Assembly: GCF_016583825.1 (NCBI RefSeq)
Contig: NZ_NRRV01000002.1
Location: 94,651 to 158,650 of the forward strand
Direction: 5' to 3'
Length of the DNA stretch: 64,000 nt
DNA from: Thiohalocapsa halophila
Lineage (GTDB): Bacteria; Pseudomonadota; Gammaproteobacteria; Chromatiales; Chromatiaceae
Position numbers and translations under genes: made by a program
Notes under the pieces: generated by a model
Database searches by the model: none
What the model was told of the DNA's origin: nothing
Seen by the model: the letters and a program-made list of their open reading frames with translations, nothing else
In this document: positions 17,086 through 26,101 of the stretch, piece after piece
How the letters are laid out: each line of letters opens with the position of its first letter
Numbering within the stretch: position 1 is the first letter of the stretch

Positions 17086-18353
17086 GTCGTGACCCTCTCC
17101 GGCACGGGCTTGGTCTTCTCGAGCTTGGTGTAGATCGGCATCAGCAGAAAGAACGCGAAGTACACCACGGTGAAGATCTGCGACATCAAGGTGTACAGCT
17201 CCGTCGCCGGTTGCAGGCCGAGGTAGGCCAGCACCACGAAGGACACGGCGAAGGCGCCCAGGAAGATCTTCGAGAGCATGCCCTTGTAGCGGATGGAGCG
17301 GACCGGGCTGCGGTCCAGCCAGGGCATCAGGAACAGGATCAGGATGGCCCCGAACATCACCACCACGCCCGGGAATTGCGAGCCGCCGATGGGAGGCACG
17401 GCACGCAGCATCGCGTAGTAGGGCGTGAAGTACCACACGGGCGCGATGTGCTCCGGTGTCTTCAGCGGATCGGCGGGCTGGAAGTTGGGCGCCTCCAGGA
17501 ACAGACCGCCAAGCTCGGGCGCGTAGAAGACCACCAAGGAGAAGATCGCCGCAAAAACCGTGAGGCCGACGATGTCTTTCACCGTGTAATACGGATGGAA
17601 GGGAATGCCGTCCGACGGCGCACTGTCACTCCACTTGTTGCCCTTCGGTCCTTTCTTGATCTCCACGCCGTCGGGGTTGGTGGAGCCAACGGTGTGCAGT
17701 GCCACGATGTGCAGGAACACCAGCGCCGCCAGGACGAAGGGAATGACGAAGTGGAACGCGAAGAACCGATTCAGCGTCGTGTCCGAGATGACATAGTCAC
17801 CACGCACCCAGGTGGACAGCTCCTCGCCGACACCAGGCACCGCTGCAAACAGATTCACGATGACCTGCGCGCCCCAGTAGGACATCTGTCCCCAAGGCAG
17901 CAGGTAGCCGAAGAAGGCGGTGGCCATCATGGCGAGGTAGATGACGACGCCGATGATCCACAGCAGCTCGCGCGGCTTCTGATAGCTACCCCACATGAGC
18001 CCACGGAACATATGCAGGTAGACCAGGATGAAGAAGAAAGATGCGCCCGTTGAGTGCATGTAGCGGATCAGCCAACCCCAGTTGACATCCCGCATGATGT
18101 ACTCCACCGACGCGAAGGCCTCTTCGGCGGAGGGCTTGTAGGACATGGCGAGCCACAGACCGGTGACGATCTGCAGCACCAGCACCACAAGGGCAAGGGA
18201 GCCGAAGAAGGACCAAAAGCCCATGTTCTTCGGTGCATAGTACTGGGCGAGGTGGTCATTCCAGACCGCCATCACCGGGAAGCGCTTGTCAAGCCAGCCG
18301 AGGAAGCCCCCCGGGGCCTGATCCGCAGCGGTAGCCGTGGTATCTGAGCTCAT
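17082..18353 (-). CDS. petB: Cytochrome b of the bc1 complex
   Basis: Membrane subunit of 423 residues carrying haems bL and bH and the quinol sites Qo and Qi. His-bearing helices are visible (IRYMHSTGASFFFILVYLHM and FFAFHFVIPFVLAALVFLHI). The Qo-site motif is PVWY at 305-308 rather than PEWY; the PVWY form is known in beta- and gammaproteobacterial complexes. C-terminal helices end at KLEKTKPVPERVTT. It overlaps petA by one base (TGATG) and petC by four. Confidence 0.96.
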   Translation of the reverse strand: MSSDTTATAADQAPGGFLGWLDKRFPVMAVWNDHLAQYYAPKNMGFWSFFGSLALVVLVLQIVTGLWLAMSYKPSAEEAFASVEYIMRDVNWGWLIRYMHSTGASFFFILVYLHMFRGLMWGSYQKPRELLWIIGVVIYLAMMATAFFGYLLPWGQMSYWGAQVIVNLFAAVPGVGEELSTWVRGDYVISDTTLNRFFAFHFVIPFVLAALVFLHIVALHTVGSTNPDGVEIKKGPKGNKWSDSAPSDGIPFHPYYTVKDIVGLTVFAAIFSLVVFYAPELGGLFLEAPNFQPADPLKTPEHIAPVWYFTPYYAMLRAVPPIGGSQFPGVVVMFGAILILFLMPWLDRSPVRSIRYKGMLSKIFLGAFAVSFVVLAYLGLQPATELYTLMSQIFTVVYFAFFLLMPIYTKLEKTKPVPERVTT

Positions 18354-18949
18354 CAGGCCGCTCCTTCATCCTCGCCGACGAGGATGGTGTTCTCGTTGAC
18401 GTACTTGTGTTTTGGAATCACCAGGTTGGTGGGTGCAGGCACGCCTTTGTACACCCTTCCGGCAAGGTCGAACTTCGAGCCGTGGCAGGGACAGAACCAT
18501 CCGCCCTTCCAGTTGGCACCCAAGTCGTCCGCCCCGAACTCCGGCCGGTAGGTCGGCGAGCAGCCGAGGTGGGTACAGATGCCGATGGCGACGAAGTATT
18601 CCGGCTTGATCGACCGCGTCGGATTGGCGCAATAAGGCGGCTGCTGGGACTCCACTTCGGAGTCTGGATCCACCAACTTGGGCTCCAGCGTAGGCAGCGC
18701 CTCCAGCATCTTGTCCGTGCGCCGGACGACCCAGATGGGCTGCCCGCGGTATTTGACGCGGAGCAGCGCGCCGGGTTCCAGCTTGCTGACGTCGGCCTGC
18801 ACCGGCGCGCCGGCGGCGCGCGCCTTCGCACTCGGGTTCATCGAGGAGATGAAGGGCACGGCGATGAAGCCCACGCCCACGGCACCGACGGCACTCGTTG
18901 CAGTGACGAGCACCCGTCTGCGCTTTTGATCCACGCCTTCTGCGTTCAT
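18353..18949 (-). CDS. petA: Ubiquinol-cytochrome c reductase Rieske iron-sulfur subunit
   Basis: A 198-residue protein that oxidises quinol at Qo and shuttles electrons to cytochrome c1. The N-terminus has a Tat-like basic stretch (QKRRRVLVTATS) before the single membrane anchor. The [2Fe-2S] ligands lie in CTHLGC (Cys125, His127, Cys130) and CPCHGS (Cys153, Cys155, His156). It is the first gene of petABC, with a stop-start overlap into petB. Confidence 0.96.
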   Translation of the reverse strand: MNAEGVDQKRRRVLVTATSAVGAVGVGFIAVPFISSMNPSAKARAAGAPVQADVSKLEPGALLRVKYRGQPIWVVRRTDKMLEALPTLEPKLVDPDSEVESQQPPYCANPTRSIKPEYFVAIGICTHLGCSPTYRPEFGADDLGANWKGGWFCPCHGSKFDLAGRVYKGVPAPTNLVIPKHKYVNENTILVGEDEGAA

Positions 18950-19277
18950 TGTCTGGTCGACCCCCGCTGGGCCCGATGCCTGACGACCCGCCGCTCACAC
19001 ACGCCGGGGCCGCGAAAACGTCGGGCGGTCAAAAGAAAATCAGAATATCGGAAAGCTCTTCTCAAGGAATCGCACATTGTCCGTGATCGATCCAGGCCGG
19101 GTCAAGGATATCCCTAATTCACTGCGGTTTTGACGGCACCGATGGCGTTGCCGCAGCGCCCAGCCCAAAGAGACCCCCATTGGACGAAAAAGTGCACCAC
19201 CGAGCCACGACAAAGCGCAAAACCCTTTGCTATCTGCGGCTTTGCCGCCGCCCGGTTCGGCTCCGGCCCGCACACGG
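18950..19277. other. Upstream region of petABC
   Basis: No gene is seen. The segment 19020-19130 is distinctly AT-richer than its surroundings, as expected for a promoter and leader region of the leftward petABC operon. Part of it also lies downstream of the Nif3-family gene. No Rho-independent terminator is evident. Confidence 0.45.
19076..19105 (-). promoter_or_regulatory. Candidate sigma-70 promoter of petABC
   Basis: On the minus strand, TTGACC (complement of 19100-19105) lies 18 bases before GACAAT (complement of 19076-19081), about 125 bases upstream of petA. The match and the AT-rich context are suggestive but unproven. Confidence 0.35.
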
Positions 19278-20027
19278 TCAAGCCGGATTGTCGATATCGA
19301 TGAACCCATGGCCCAGCCCGAAGTGCCCGGCGAGGTGCTCGCCCAAGGCCTGCACACCGTAGCGCTCGGTGGCGTGATGACCGGCGGCGATGTAGTCCAG
19401 CCCCAGCTCGCGGGCCTGGTGGACCGTGGGCTCCGACACCTCGCCGCTCAGGTACAGGTCCGCGCCCAGTGCCGCCGCTTGGTCGATGAAGCGCTGCGCC
19501 GCCCCGGTGCACCAGGCGATGCGCTGCACCGGCCGCTCCAAGACGGGCACATGCAGCGGACTGCGCCCGAGGCGCTCCGCCACCAGCGCCGCCACCGCCG
19601 CGCCGGGCTGCGGCGCTGCCAGCGTCCCGGTCCAGACGAGCCCATCGGCGCTGGCCGCCGCCGCATCCCGCAGGTCCAGCACGGCCGCCAACTGGCGGTT
19701 GTTGCCCAGCTCTGGATGCACGTCCAGCGGCAGGTGGTAAGCCAAGAGGGCCAAGCCCCCGCGCACCGCTGCGCGCACGCGGCGGCCGTGCATGCCCACC
19801 AGGCGCGGGTCCTCCCCCTTCCAGAACCAGCCGTGATGTACCAGGATGGCATCCGCATCCGCGGCGAGCGCCGCCTCGATGAGGGCCAGGCTCGCGGTGA
19901 CGCCGCTCACCAGCCGGCGCACCGGCCGCGCACCGGCGAGCTGGAGGCCGTTGGGGCAGTAGTCGGCGACAGTGCTCGCCGCCAAGAGCTCATCGCAATA
20001 ACGGCCAATCTCGGTGCTGTCGGTCAT
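19278..20027 (-). CDS. Nif3-like dinuclear metal-centre protein
   Basis: A 249-residue member of the Nif3/YbgI family, a hexameric ring protein with a two-metal site. Features are VADYCPNGLQLAG near the start, AILVHHGWFWKGEDP with the metal-binding His pair, AYHLPLDVHPELGNN, and a C-terminal SGEVSEPTVHQARELGLDYI followed by GHHATERYGVQAL with further ligands. The family has been linked to GTP cyclohydrolase-like activity, but its cellular role is unsettled. It is transcribed divergently from the DegS-like gene. Confidence 0.9.
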   Translation of the reverse strand: MTDSTEIGRYCDELLAASTVADYCPNGLQLAGARPVRRLVSGVTASLALIEAALAADADAILVHHGWFWKGEDPRLVGMHGRRVRAAVRGGLALLAYHLPLDVHPELGNNRQLAAVLDLRDAAAASADGLVWTGTLAAPQPGAAVAALVAERLGRSPLHVPVLERPVQRIAWCTGAAQRFIDQAAALGADLYLSGEVSEPTVHQARELGLDYIAAGHHATERYGVQALGEHLAGHFGLGHGFIDIDNPA

Positions 20028-20129
20028 AACTCCGTTGTCGTTCCGCTATGTCGTTCAAGCCCGCTGCGCCGACGCGCCATCCCGGGTACCCCCATGCGCG
20101 CGCAGCGAGCGCATGCTAGCTTAACGGGC

Positions 20130-21266
20130 ATGACGCATGGGTACAAAATCCTCGCGGCCGCGGCGGGCGGCTTCGGCGCCGGCGCAATGGCGCTCGCCGC
20201 CGTTTTGGTGCTGGCGCGCTCCGACCCTCCGCCGCTGCAAGCAGCGCCTGTGCCAGCGACCGCGGCGAGCTCCTACGCCGACGCCGTCGCCCGCGCCGCG
20301 CCGTCGGTGCTGCGGGTATTCGGCCAGCGCTATGGCGCGCCCGGCGAGGCCCCGCCGCCGCCGAGCAATGGCGCCATCCCCGGCCTGAGCCGCGGCTCCG
20401 CAGTGCTGGTGTCCGATGACGGGCTGCTGGTCACCAGCGGCCATTTGGTCGCCGGAGCCGACGCCATCGGCGTTCAGGTGCCGGACCGCCGCATCCTGGA
20501 CGCCGAGCTGCTCGGCATCGACGCCCCCACGGACCTGGCAGTGCTGCGCATCGACGAGGCGCCCGGCCCCGGCATCGACGTCGGCGAGCCGGCAGCGCTG
20601 CGCCCCGGCGACGTGGTGCTCGCCATCGGCAATCCCTTCGGCCTAGACCAGACCGTCAGCTTCGGCATCGTCAGCGCCCTGGGGCGCTCCGAGCTGGGCC
20701 TGACGGAAATCGAGGGCTTCATCCAGACCGACGCCGCCATCAACCCCGGCAACTCCGGCGGCGCGCTCATCGACACCCGGGGCCGGCTGGTGGGCATCAA
20801 CACGGCCATCATGTCCGACAGCGGCTACTCCGAGGGCGTCGCCTTCGCGATCCCGGCGGATCGGGTCATGCGCGTGGTAGCAGCCATTGCGCAGGGCGGC
20901 AACGTGGAGCGCGGCTGGATCGGCATCGGGGCCCGCACTCTGGAGCCTGGGCTGGCCGAGCGCTTCGGCGTGCGCGCACCCCGCGGCGTCTTCGTCAGCC
21001 GCGTTCTGCCCGAGAGCCCGGCGGCGGCCGCGGGCCTGCGCACCGGGGATGTCATCGTCGCCGCCGGCGGCGAGCCGGTGCTCACCTCCCCGGCGCTGCG
21101 GGAGGCCGTCATCGCTGCGGGTGCCGGCGGGTCGATCGAGCTCGCCGTCTGGCGCGGCAGCGAGCAGCTGACGGCCAAGGTGCGCACCGGACTGCGGCCG
21201 ACGACCGAGCACACCGCCGCGGAACGGGTTGCCAACCGCGGCTGCCGCGACGCCGCCGGCTGCTGA
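20130..21266 (+). CDS. Membrane-anchored DegS-like serine protease
   Basis: A 378-residue HtrA-family protease anchored in the inner membrane by an N-terminal helix (AGAMALAAVLVLA), with the catalytic domain in the periplasm. The triad is His105 in TSGHLVAG, Asp135 in DLAVLRI and Ser209 in NPGNSGGALID. One PDZ domain follows (about residues 275-360, RGVFVSRVLPESPAAAAGLR), as in DegS, which senses misfolded porins and starts release of sigma-E. The tail RGCRDAAGC beyond the PDZ domain is unusual. The start is the ATG that puts the anchor at the N-terminus; a much longer open frame runs back over the antisense Nif3 gene and is not real. Confidence 0.88.
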   Translation: MTHGYKILAAAAGGFGAGAMALAAVLVLARSDPPPLQAAPVPATAASSYADAVARAAPSVLRVFGQRYGAPGEAPPPPSNGAIPGLSRGSAVLVSDDGLLVTSGHLVAGADAIGVQVPDRRILDAELLGIDAPTDLAVLRIDEAPGPGIDVGEPAALRPGDVVLAIGNPFGLDQTVSFGIVSALGRSELGLTEIEGFIQTDAAINPGNSGGALIDTRGRLVGINTAIMSDSGYSEGVAFAIPADRVMRVVAAIAQGGNVERGWIGIGARTLEPGLAERFGVRAPRGVFVSRVLPESPAAAAGLRTGDVIVAAGGEPVLTSPALREAVIAAGAGGSIELAVWRGSEQLTAKVRTGLRPTTEHTAAERVANRGCRDAAGC

Positions 21267-21312
21267 GGCCGCCCGCAGCCCCGTAGCAACCGCAATTGAT
21301 GCGGTCGCCGTG

Positions 21313-23199
21313 TCAGCGCCGCTGGGGATAGAGCGGTGCCAGGGCCTCGTCGCCGGCCTCGCCCGCCGCCCCCCCAGCGCGGCTGGTGAACCGGGGCAGC
21401 ACCTGCTCGGCGAAGCCGCTGCCATCCCAAGCCCCCGCCTGCGGGCCGTACAGGCTCGCCTCCAGCCCGCGCACCGCGGCACCCGCCTGCTCGCCGGCGG
21501 CCGTGCCGTCCGCCGCGAGCCGAGCGGCGATGCCGCCCAGGCTCGTCGGCGCGCTTGCACCCCAGTGCCGGCGCGCCAGCCCCAGCAGCGCCTGTGCGGC
21601 CGCCCGGGCGTCGCCGTTGGCCGCCGCCGCACGCAGCGCCGACACCTGCGCCGAGCCGCCGCCCGGACGCACCGCAGACGCCCGCCGCCCGTTGCCGGTA
21701 AGGCCGGGCGCAGCCGCGCCGGATGCGGGCCGCAGGGCGCCGGGCAGGCGCGGCCGCGGTAAGCGATGCCGCAGCCGCCAGAGCAGGGCCAAGCCGCCCA
21801 GGAGTGCTGCCACCAGCAGCAGCCAGCCCACCGGCCGGCGCGTCTCGGCAAGCCGGTTGGGCAGGGGCGCATCCGCCGGCGCAGCGCCGTCTCCAGCACC
21901 GGCGTCCGCCGGGCCCGCGGCTGCCGATGCCGTGCTCCCTGCGGCGGGCGCATCGCGACCAGCGGATGCAGCGCCGCCGGCGGCGCCCGCCACCGGCAAG
22001 CGCCGCGCCGGCACCACTGCCGTGCGCTCGCGGCCCGCCTGCACGTCCCACCAGCGCACGCGAATCTCCGGAAAGGTGACGCTGCCGCCCGCCGTCGGCA
22101 TGACGGTGACCTGCTGGCGGCTGACGCCGAAGAGCTTTTCACCATCGGTGCGGGTCTCCGCTTCGACATCGTCCGCGTAGACCCGCACCGAGTCCGGCGC
22201 CGGCACGGCGATCTCGGGAATCTGCGAGCCGGCCAGCCCGGTGGCGGTGATGGTGAGAGTGCGTGTGGCGGGCTCACCGCGGGCCAGCGCCGGCGGGTCG
22301 CGCTCCCAGGAGTCGTCGATGGCAAGCTCGCGCGCCGGCAGCCACCAGCGTCCGTCGAAGTCGTCGGGCTGCGGCTCGACCTCCAGGGTCACCGCCCGCG
22401 AGCGCGCGCGCACCGGCTCGCCGCGCTCGAACCCCGAGCTGAAGCGCTCGAACAGCGGGTCGCGGAACAAATGCGCCAGCCGGTCATCGCCGAAGGGGCC
22501 GCCGTCGGCGCTGCGCAGATCACCGGAGAAGCTCACCGGCGGGATGCGCAGCTCGCCGCTGCGCTCCGGGCTCAGGCTGAAGCGCCGCTCGATGACCTGG
22601 TAGCGCCGGCCGTTGCGCCTGGTGCTGTATTGCACGTCCTCGCCCAGGCGCTCCAGCACCGCGCCGTCCGGACGCGGCGAGCTGAGCTCACCGCCGCGCA
22701 GCGGCAGGGCGCTGTAGAGGCGCACCGTCAGCGGTACCTGCTGTTGCACGAAAACGGGCCCGCCGTCGCCGCCGACGTCCACCTCCAGGAAGAGATCGTC
22801 GCCGGGCACCCCCGCCGGCTCCCGGGGCGTCTCGGTGACGGTCAGGCGCAGGGCCGGCGTGCGCTCGTCGCCCACCGGCATGGGCGGCACCTCGATGGAG
22901 CCCTGGCGCTTGGGCGCCAACTGCACCTTCCAGGTGCGCATGGCGCTTTGGCGGCCGTTGACGATCTGGATCCGGCTGCCGGTGCTGGTGCCCAGCACCT
23001 CGAAGTCGGCGTCCAGCGCGCTCAGGTCCGGCTGGCCGCCGCGCAGCCCGTCGGTCTCGATGATCAGGTTGACGGTGTCGCCTTCGTGCACCGTGCTGCG
23101 ATCGAAGCGCGCGCTAACCTCGGCCCACAGGCCGCCGGACCACAACAGCAGCGCCGCCGCGACAGCCGCGAGCCATGGCTGCTTGACGGTTGCGCTCAT
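21313..23199 (-). CDS. BatD-like membrane protein
   Basis: A 628-residue protein with a cleavable signal (PWLAAVAAALLLWSGGLWAE), an extracytoplasmic beta-rich region (RFDRSTVHEGDTVNLIIETD, then RTWKVQLAPKRQGSIEVPPM and RYQVIERRFSLSPERSGELR) and a C-terminal membrane helix (VGWLLLVAALLGGLALLWRL). This is the layout of BatD proteins in Bacteroides-aerotolerance-type operons. Its ATG follows GGAG by ten bases and lies about 20 bases after the expected stop of the upstream VWA-TPR gene. Because of a rearrangement there, the frame is open all the way back to 25056, so an automatic annotation would call one fused protein. I infer that this internal start is still used. Confidence 0.82.
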   Translation of the reverse strand: MSATVKQPWLAAVAAALLLWSGGLWAEVSARFDRSTVHEGDTVNLIIETDGLRGGQPDLSALDADFEVLGTSTGSRIQIVNGRQSAMRTWKVQLAPKRQGSIEVPPMPVGDERTPALRLTVTETPREPAGVPGDDLFLEVDVGGDGGPVFVQQQVPLTVRLYSALPLRGGELSSPRPDGAVLERLGEDVQYSTRRNGRRYQVIERRFSLSPERSGELRIPPVSFSGDLRSADGGPFGDDRLAHLFRDPLFERFSSGFERGEPVRARSRAVTLEVEPQPDDFDGRWWLPARELAIDDSWERDPPALARGEPATRTLTITATGLAGSQIPEIAVPAPDSVRVYADDVEAETRTDGEKLFGVSRQQVTVMPTAGGSVTFPEIRVRWWDVQAGRERTAVVPARRLPVAGAAGGAASAGRDAPAAGSTASAAAGPADAGAGDGAAPADAPLPNRLAETRRPVGWLLLVAALLGGLALLWRLRHRLPRPRLPGALRPASGAAAPGLTGNGRRASAVRPGGGSAQVSALRAAAANGDARAAAQALLGLARRHWGASAPTSLGGIAARLAADGTAAGEQAGAAVRGLEASLYGPQAGAWDGSGFAEQVLPRFTSRAGGAAGEAGDEALAPLYPQRR

Positions 23200-23221
23200 G
23201 CTCGGATTCTCCGTGCTCGGC

Positions 23222-25056
23222 TCACCAGGGATCCTCCGCCATCTGGCCGCGGACCAATGGCTGCGGCGCATCCCGGACGACCCGGCCCTGGACTCGGACT
23301 CCGCGCCCTCAGCGGCGTCACGGTCGGCGCCGCCGCCGGCGCTGCGCTCCTGGTCCGCGCCGGATCCATCACCGCCGGCGCCTTGGGTGTCATCGCGCTG
23401 GGCATCATTGCGAGCATCGCTCTGGGCATCGCGCTGGGAGTCGCCGGCGCCGCCACTGCCGGCGGCGCCTTGCTGCTGATCCCCGGCGCTGCCGCCCCCG
23501 CCCTCGCCGGCCTGGGCATCGGCATCATCGCCGCCGGACTGCTCGCCGGACTGCTCGCCGGCGTCGCCCTGCCGGCCCTGGTCTTGCTGCTGACCTTGGC
23601 TCTGGTCGGAGCGCTGTTGCTGGGATTGCTGCTCGCGGCGCTCCAGGGCCTCCTGCACCCGCTCGCGGTTGTAGGCAGCATCCGCCATGTCCGGCGCGCG
23701 CGCCAGCGCCTGGTCGTAGGCCTCCAGCGCCGCCTCCAGGCGCCCCGCGCGGGCCAGGGCATTGCCACGGTTGTAGTGAGCCTGGGCGTCGTCCGCGGCG
23801 CCGAAGGCCTCCGCGGCGGCATCGAAATCGCCGAGCCGGTAGCGGGCCGCACCGCTGCGCGCCGGGTCCTGCGCCAGGCGGGCCGCGCGCGCGTAGTCAC
23901 CGCCGGCGAGGGCGCCGGCGGCCTGCTGATCGGGCCGCTGCCAGAGGTCCCGCCAGCGCTCGCCGAGGCCCGGTTCCGGTGCGGCAGAGGCGCTGGCAGC
24001 GGGATCGGCAGGCCCGCCGCCGCTCGTCTGGGCGAGCACGGGCGCCGGCGTCACAAGCCCTAGGTTCAGCGCCAGCACCGCCGGCAGCAGCAGCCAGCCG
24101 CGCCGGAAGCCGAGCGCCGCCAGCGGCACCACGGCCAGGGTGACCCAGGGACCGAGCTCTTTCCAGACATCCGCCTGCATGGGGTCTTCGTCCTCGCGCA
24201 CGCGTCCGCTCTCGTCGCGGGCCAGCGCCTCGCGCAGGTCCGCGTCGTCCACGCTGATGCGGGCATAGTCGCCGCCGCCATGGCGCGCCAGGGAGCGCAG
24301 CTTGCCCTCCTCCAGCTGGGCGATGACCGCCCCGCGGGAGGTGCGCACCCCGGGTACGGCCGCGCCCTCGGGTGTGCCGACGCCGATCACGGCCAGCCGG
24401 TGGCCGGCGCGTCGCAGGTCCGCGGCCGCCGAGCGGGCGCGGGCGCCGCCCGGGTCATCGGTGAGCACCACGACCTCGCCGTCGCGCACACCCGCCTGCC
24501 GCAGCAGCTTGAGGCCTTCCTGAATGCCCAGGCCGGGCCGGCTGCCCGCCGCGGGCATGATCTCCGGCGACAGCGCCGGCAGCATGTTGCGGATGGTTTC
24601 GCCGTCGTCGGTGAGCGGCGCGACGGTGAAGGCATCGCCAGCGAAGACCACCAGGCCCACCTGCCCGTTGCGGCTGCGGCGCAGGATGTCCTCGACCTTG
24701 AAGCGGGCGCGCTCCAGGCGGTTCGGCGCCAGATCGTCGGCGAGCATGGACTGGGACAGATCCAGCACCACCACCCGCGCCGCCGCATCGCGGAACGCCG
24801 GCACCTCAATGCGCTCGAAGGTCGGGTTGGCCAGTGCGATAACCGCCACCAGCCAGCCGAGCGCCAGCACCGCCAGGGGCCAGCGCTGGGGCCTGCCGTC
24901 GGCACCCACGGTGAGCGCCGCCAGCAGGTGCGGCTCGATGACGCGCCGCCAGGGGCCGCTGCCACCCCCATTGCGGGCAAGGCCGACCAACAGCAGCGCC
25001 AGCGGCACCAGCGCCACAAGCCAGCCGGGATTCAGGAGCCGAAATTCATCGGGCAT
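23222..25056 (-). CDS. VWA-TPR protein of the Bat operon (BatB/BatC-like), altered 3' end
   Basis: An inner-membrane protein with two N-terminal helices, a von Willebrand A domain (VVVLDLSQSMLADDLAPNRL gives the MIDAS motif DxSxS; later VVVLTDDPGG), a further membrane pair near LLLPAVLALNLGLVTPAPVL, TPR units (YARAARLAQDPARSGAARYR and HYNRGNALARAGRLEAALEA), and a long Gln/Asp/Gly-rich disordered tail. The start MPDEFRLLNP follows GGGAGG. The natural stop (complement of 23222-23224) lies in another frame; in the present sequence the frame misses it and continues into batD. The family motif WLRRIPDDP is missing from this strand but is encoded on the opposite strand at 23255-23284. Confidence 0.75.
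23255..23290. other. Putative 36-bp micro-inversion at the 3' end of the VWA-TPR gene
   Basis: Read on the plus strand, this segment encodes QWLRRIPDDPAL, the C-terminal motif of BatC-like proteins, although the gene runs on the minus strand. Flipping the segment places that motif directly before VRGQMAEDPW and the TGA at 23224. A one-base frame offset at the upstream joint remains. The segment overlaps a 24-bp imperfect palindrome (23238-23261). Confidence 0.55.
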
Positions 25057-25122
25057 GGGCGCCTCCCGGAGTGGGTCCCGGCGCCGGACCGGGCTGAAAG
25101 CCATGTGCGGCCAGCCGCTCCA

Positions 25123-26097
25123 TCAGACCCACCTCTCAGTGAGCCCGGCGCGACCCGCCGCCGCCACGGCACTCAGCACCAGCGCCGCCGCCAGCGGCCA
25201 GGCATAGAGCTCGTCCACCGGTCGGAAGGTGGCCTGGTCCGACGCCACCGGCTCCAGCTCGTCGAGCATGGCGTAGATGGCTTGCAGCTCGTCGACATCG
25301 CGGGCGCGGAAGTAGCGCCCGCCGGTGGTCTCGGCGATGGCCTTGAGGGTGCCCTCGTCCAGCGGGTTGCGGCCCAGTGTCAGGCCGTAGGCGCTGCGCG
25401 GATCGCCGCCGACGCCGATGGTGTGGATGCGCACATCGGCCTCGGCCGCCAGCTCGGCGGCCTTGAGCGGGCGGATGGTGCCGGCGGTGTTGGCGCCGTC
25501 GGTGAGCAGGATCAGCACCCGCTCGTCGGTGTCGGCGTCGCGCAGGCGCTTCACGGCCAGACCGATGGCGTCGCCGATGGCCGTCTCCCGCCCGGCGAGC
25601 CCGACGGCGGCCTCGAACAACAGGGTGCGGGCGGTGTCGCGGTCGAAGGTGAGCGGCGTTTGCACATAGGCCTGCTGGCCGAACAGGATGAGCCCCACGC
25701 GGTCCCCTTCGCGACGCTCCATGAAGTCGCCGGCGACGGCCTTCACCGCCGTCAGCCGATCCACAATGCGCCCGCCGATGACCATGTCCTCTTCGCGCAT
25801 GGAGCCGGAGATATCCACGGCCAGCATCAGGTCGCGCCCGGCGAGCGGCAGGGCCACCGGCTCGCCGATCCACTGGGGGCGCGCCGCCGCCAGCACCAAC
25901 AGGGCCCAGGCCAGGAGCCCCAGCAGCGCGGGCCAGCGCGCCAGCGCCAGCCCCGGGCGCTCGCCCTCCACCAGGGCCGCGTAGAAGGGCACCCGCAGCG
26001 CACCACCGCCGGCCGCCGCCCGCGGCAGCAGGCGGCGCACCAGCCACGGCAGCGGCAGCAGGGCCAGGGCCCAGGTGTGTGCGAGCTCGAGATCCAT
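25123..26097 (-). CDS. VWA-domain membrane protein (BatA-like)
   Basis: A 324-residue protein with two N-terminal membrane helices (LALLPLPWLVRRLLP and LLGLLAWALLVLAAARPQW), a VWA domain with the MIDAS motif DISGSM in LMLAVDISGSMREEDMVIGG, and a C-terminal helix (WPLAAALVLSAVAAAG). LILLTDGANTAGTI contributes the later metal-binding Asp. This is the standard BatA architecture. The start MDLELAHTWA lies five bases after the DUF4381 gene, so the two are tightly coupled. Proteins of this operon are thought to form a chaperone-like complex with the MoxR ATPase. Confidence 0.88.
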   Translation of the reverse strand: MDLELAHTWALALLPLPWLVRRLLPRAAAGGGALRVPFYAALVEGERPGLALARWPALLGLLAWALLVLAAARPQWIGEPVALPLAGRDLMLAVDISGSMREEDMVIGGRIVDRLTAVKAVAGDFMERREGDRVGLILFGQQAYVQTPLTFDRDTARTLLFEAAVGLAGRETAIGDAIGLAVKRLRDADTDERVLILLTDGANTAGTIRPLKAAELAAEADVRIHTIGVGGDPRSAYGLTLGRNPLDEGTLKAIAETTGGRYFRARDVDELQAIYAMLDELEPVASDQATFRPVDELYAWPLAAALVLSAVAAAGRAGLTERWV

Positions 26098-26101
26098 ATC
26101 A

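Noticed and set aside
19227..20129. A 300-codon extension upstream of the DegS-like protease
   Set aside because: It is antisense to the Nif3 gene, and the membrane anchor needs the start at 20130.
21313..25056. A single 1247-residue BatB/C-BatD fusion protein
   Set aside because: The internal batD start has a ribosome-binding site and a signal peptide, and the expected stop of the first gene is present in another frame. The fusion is treated as the result of a rearrangement.
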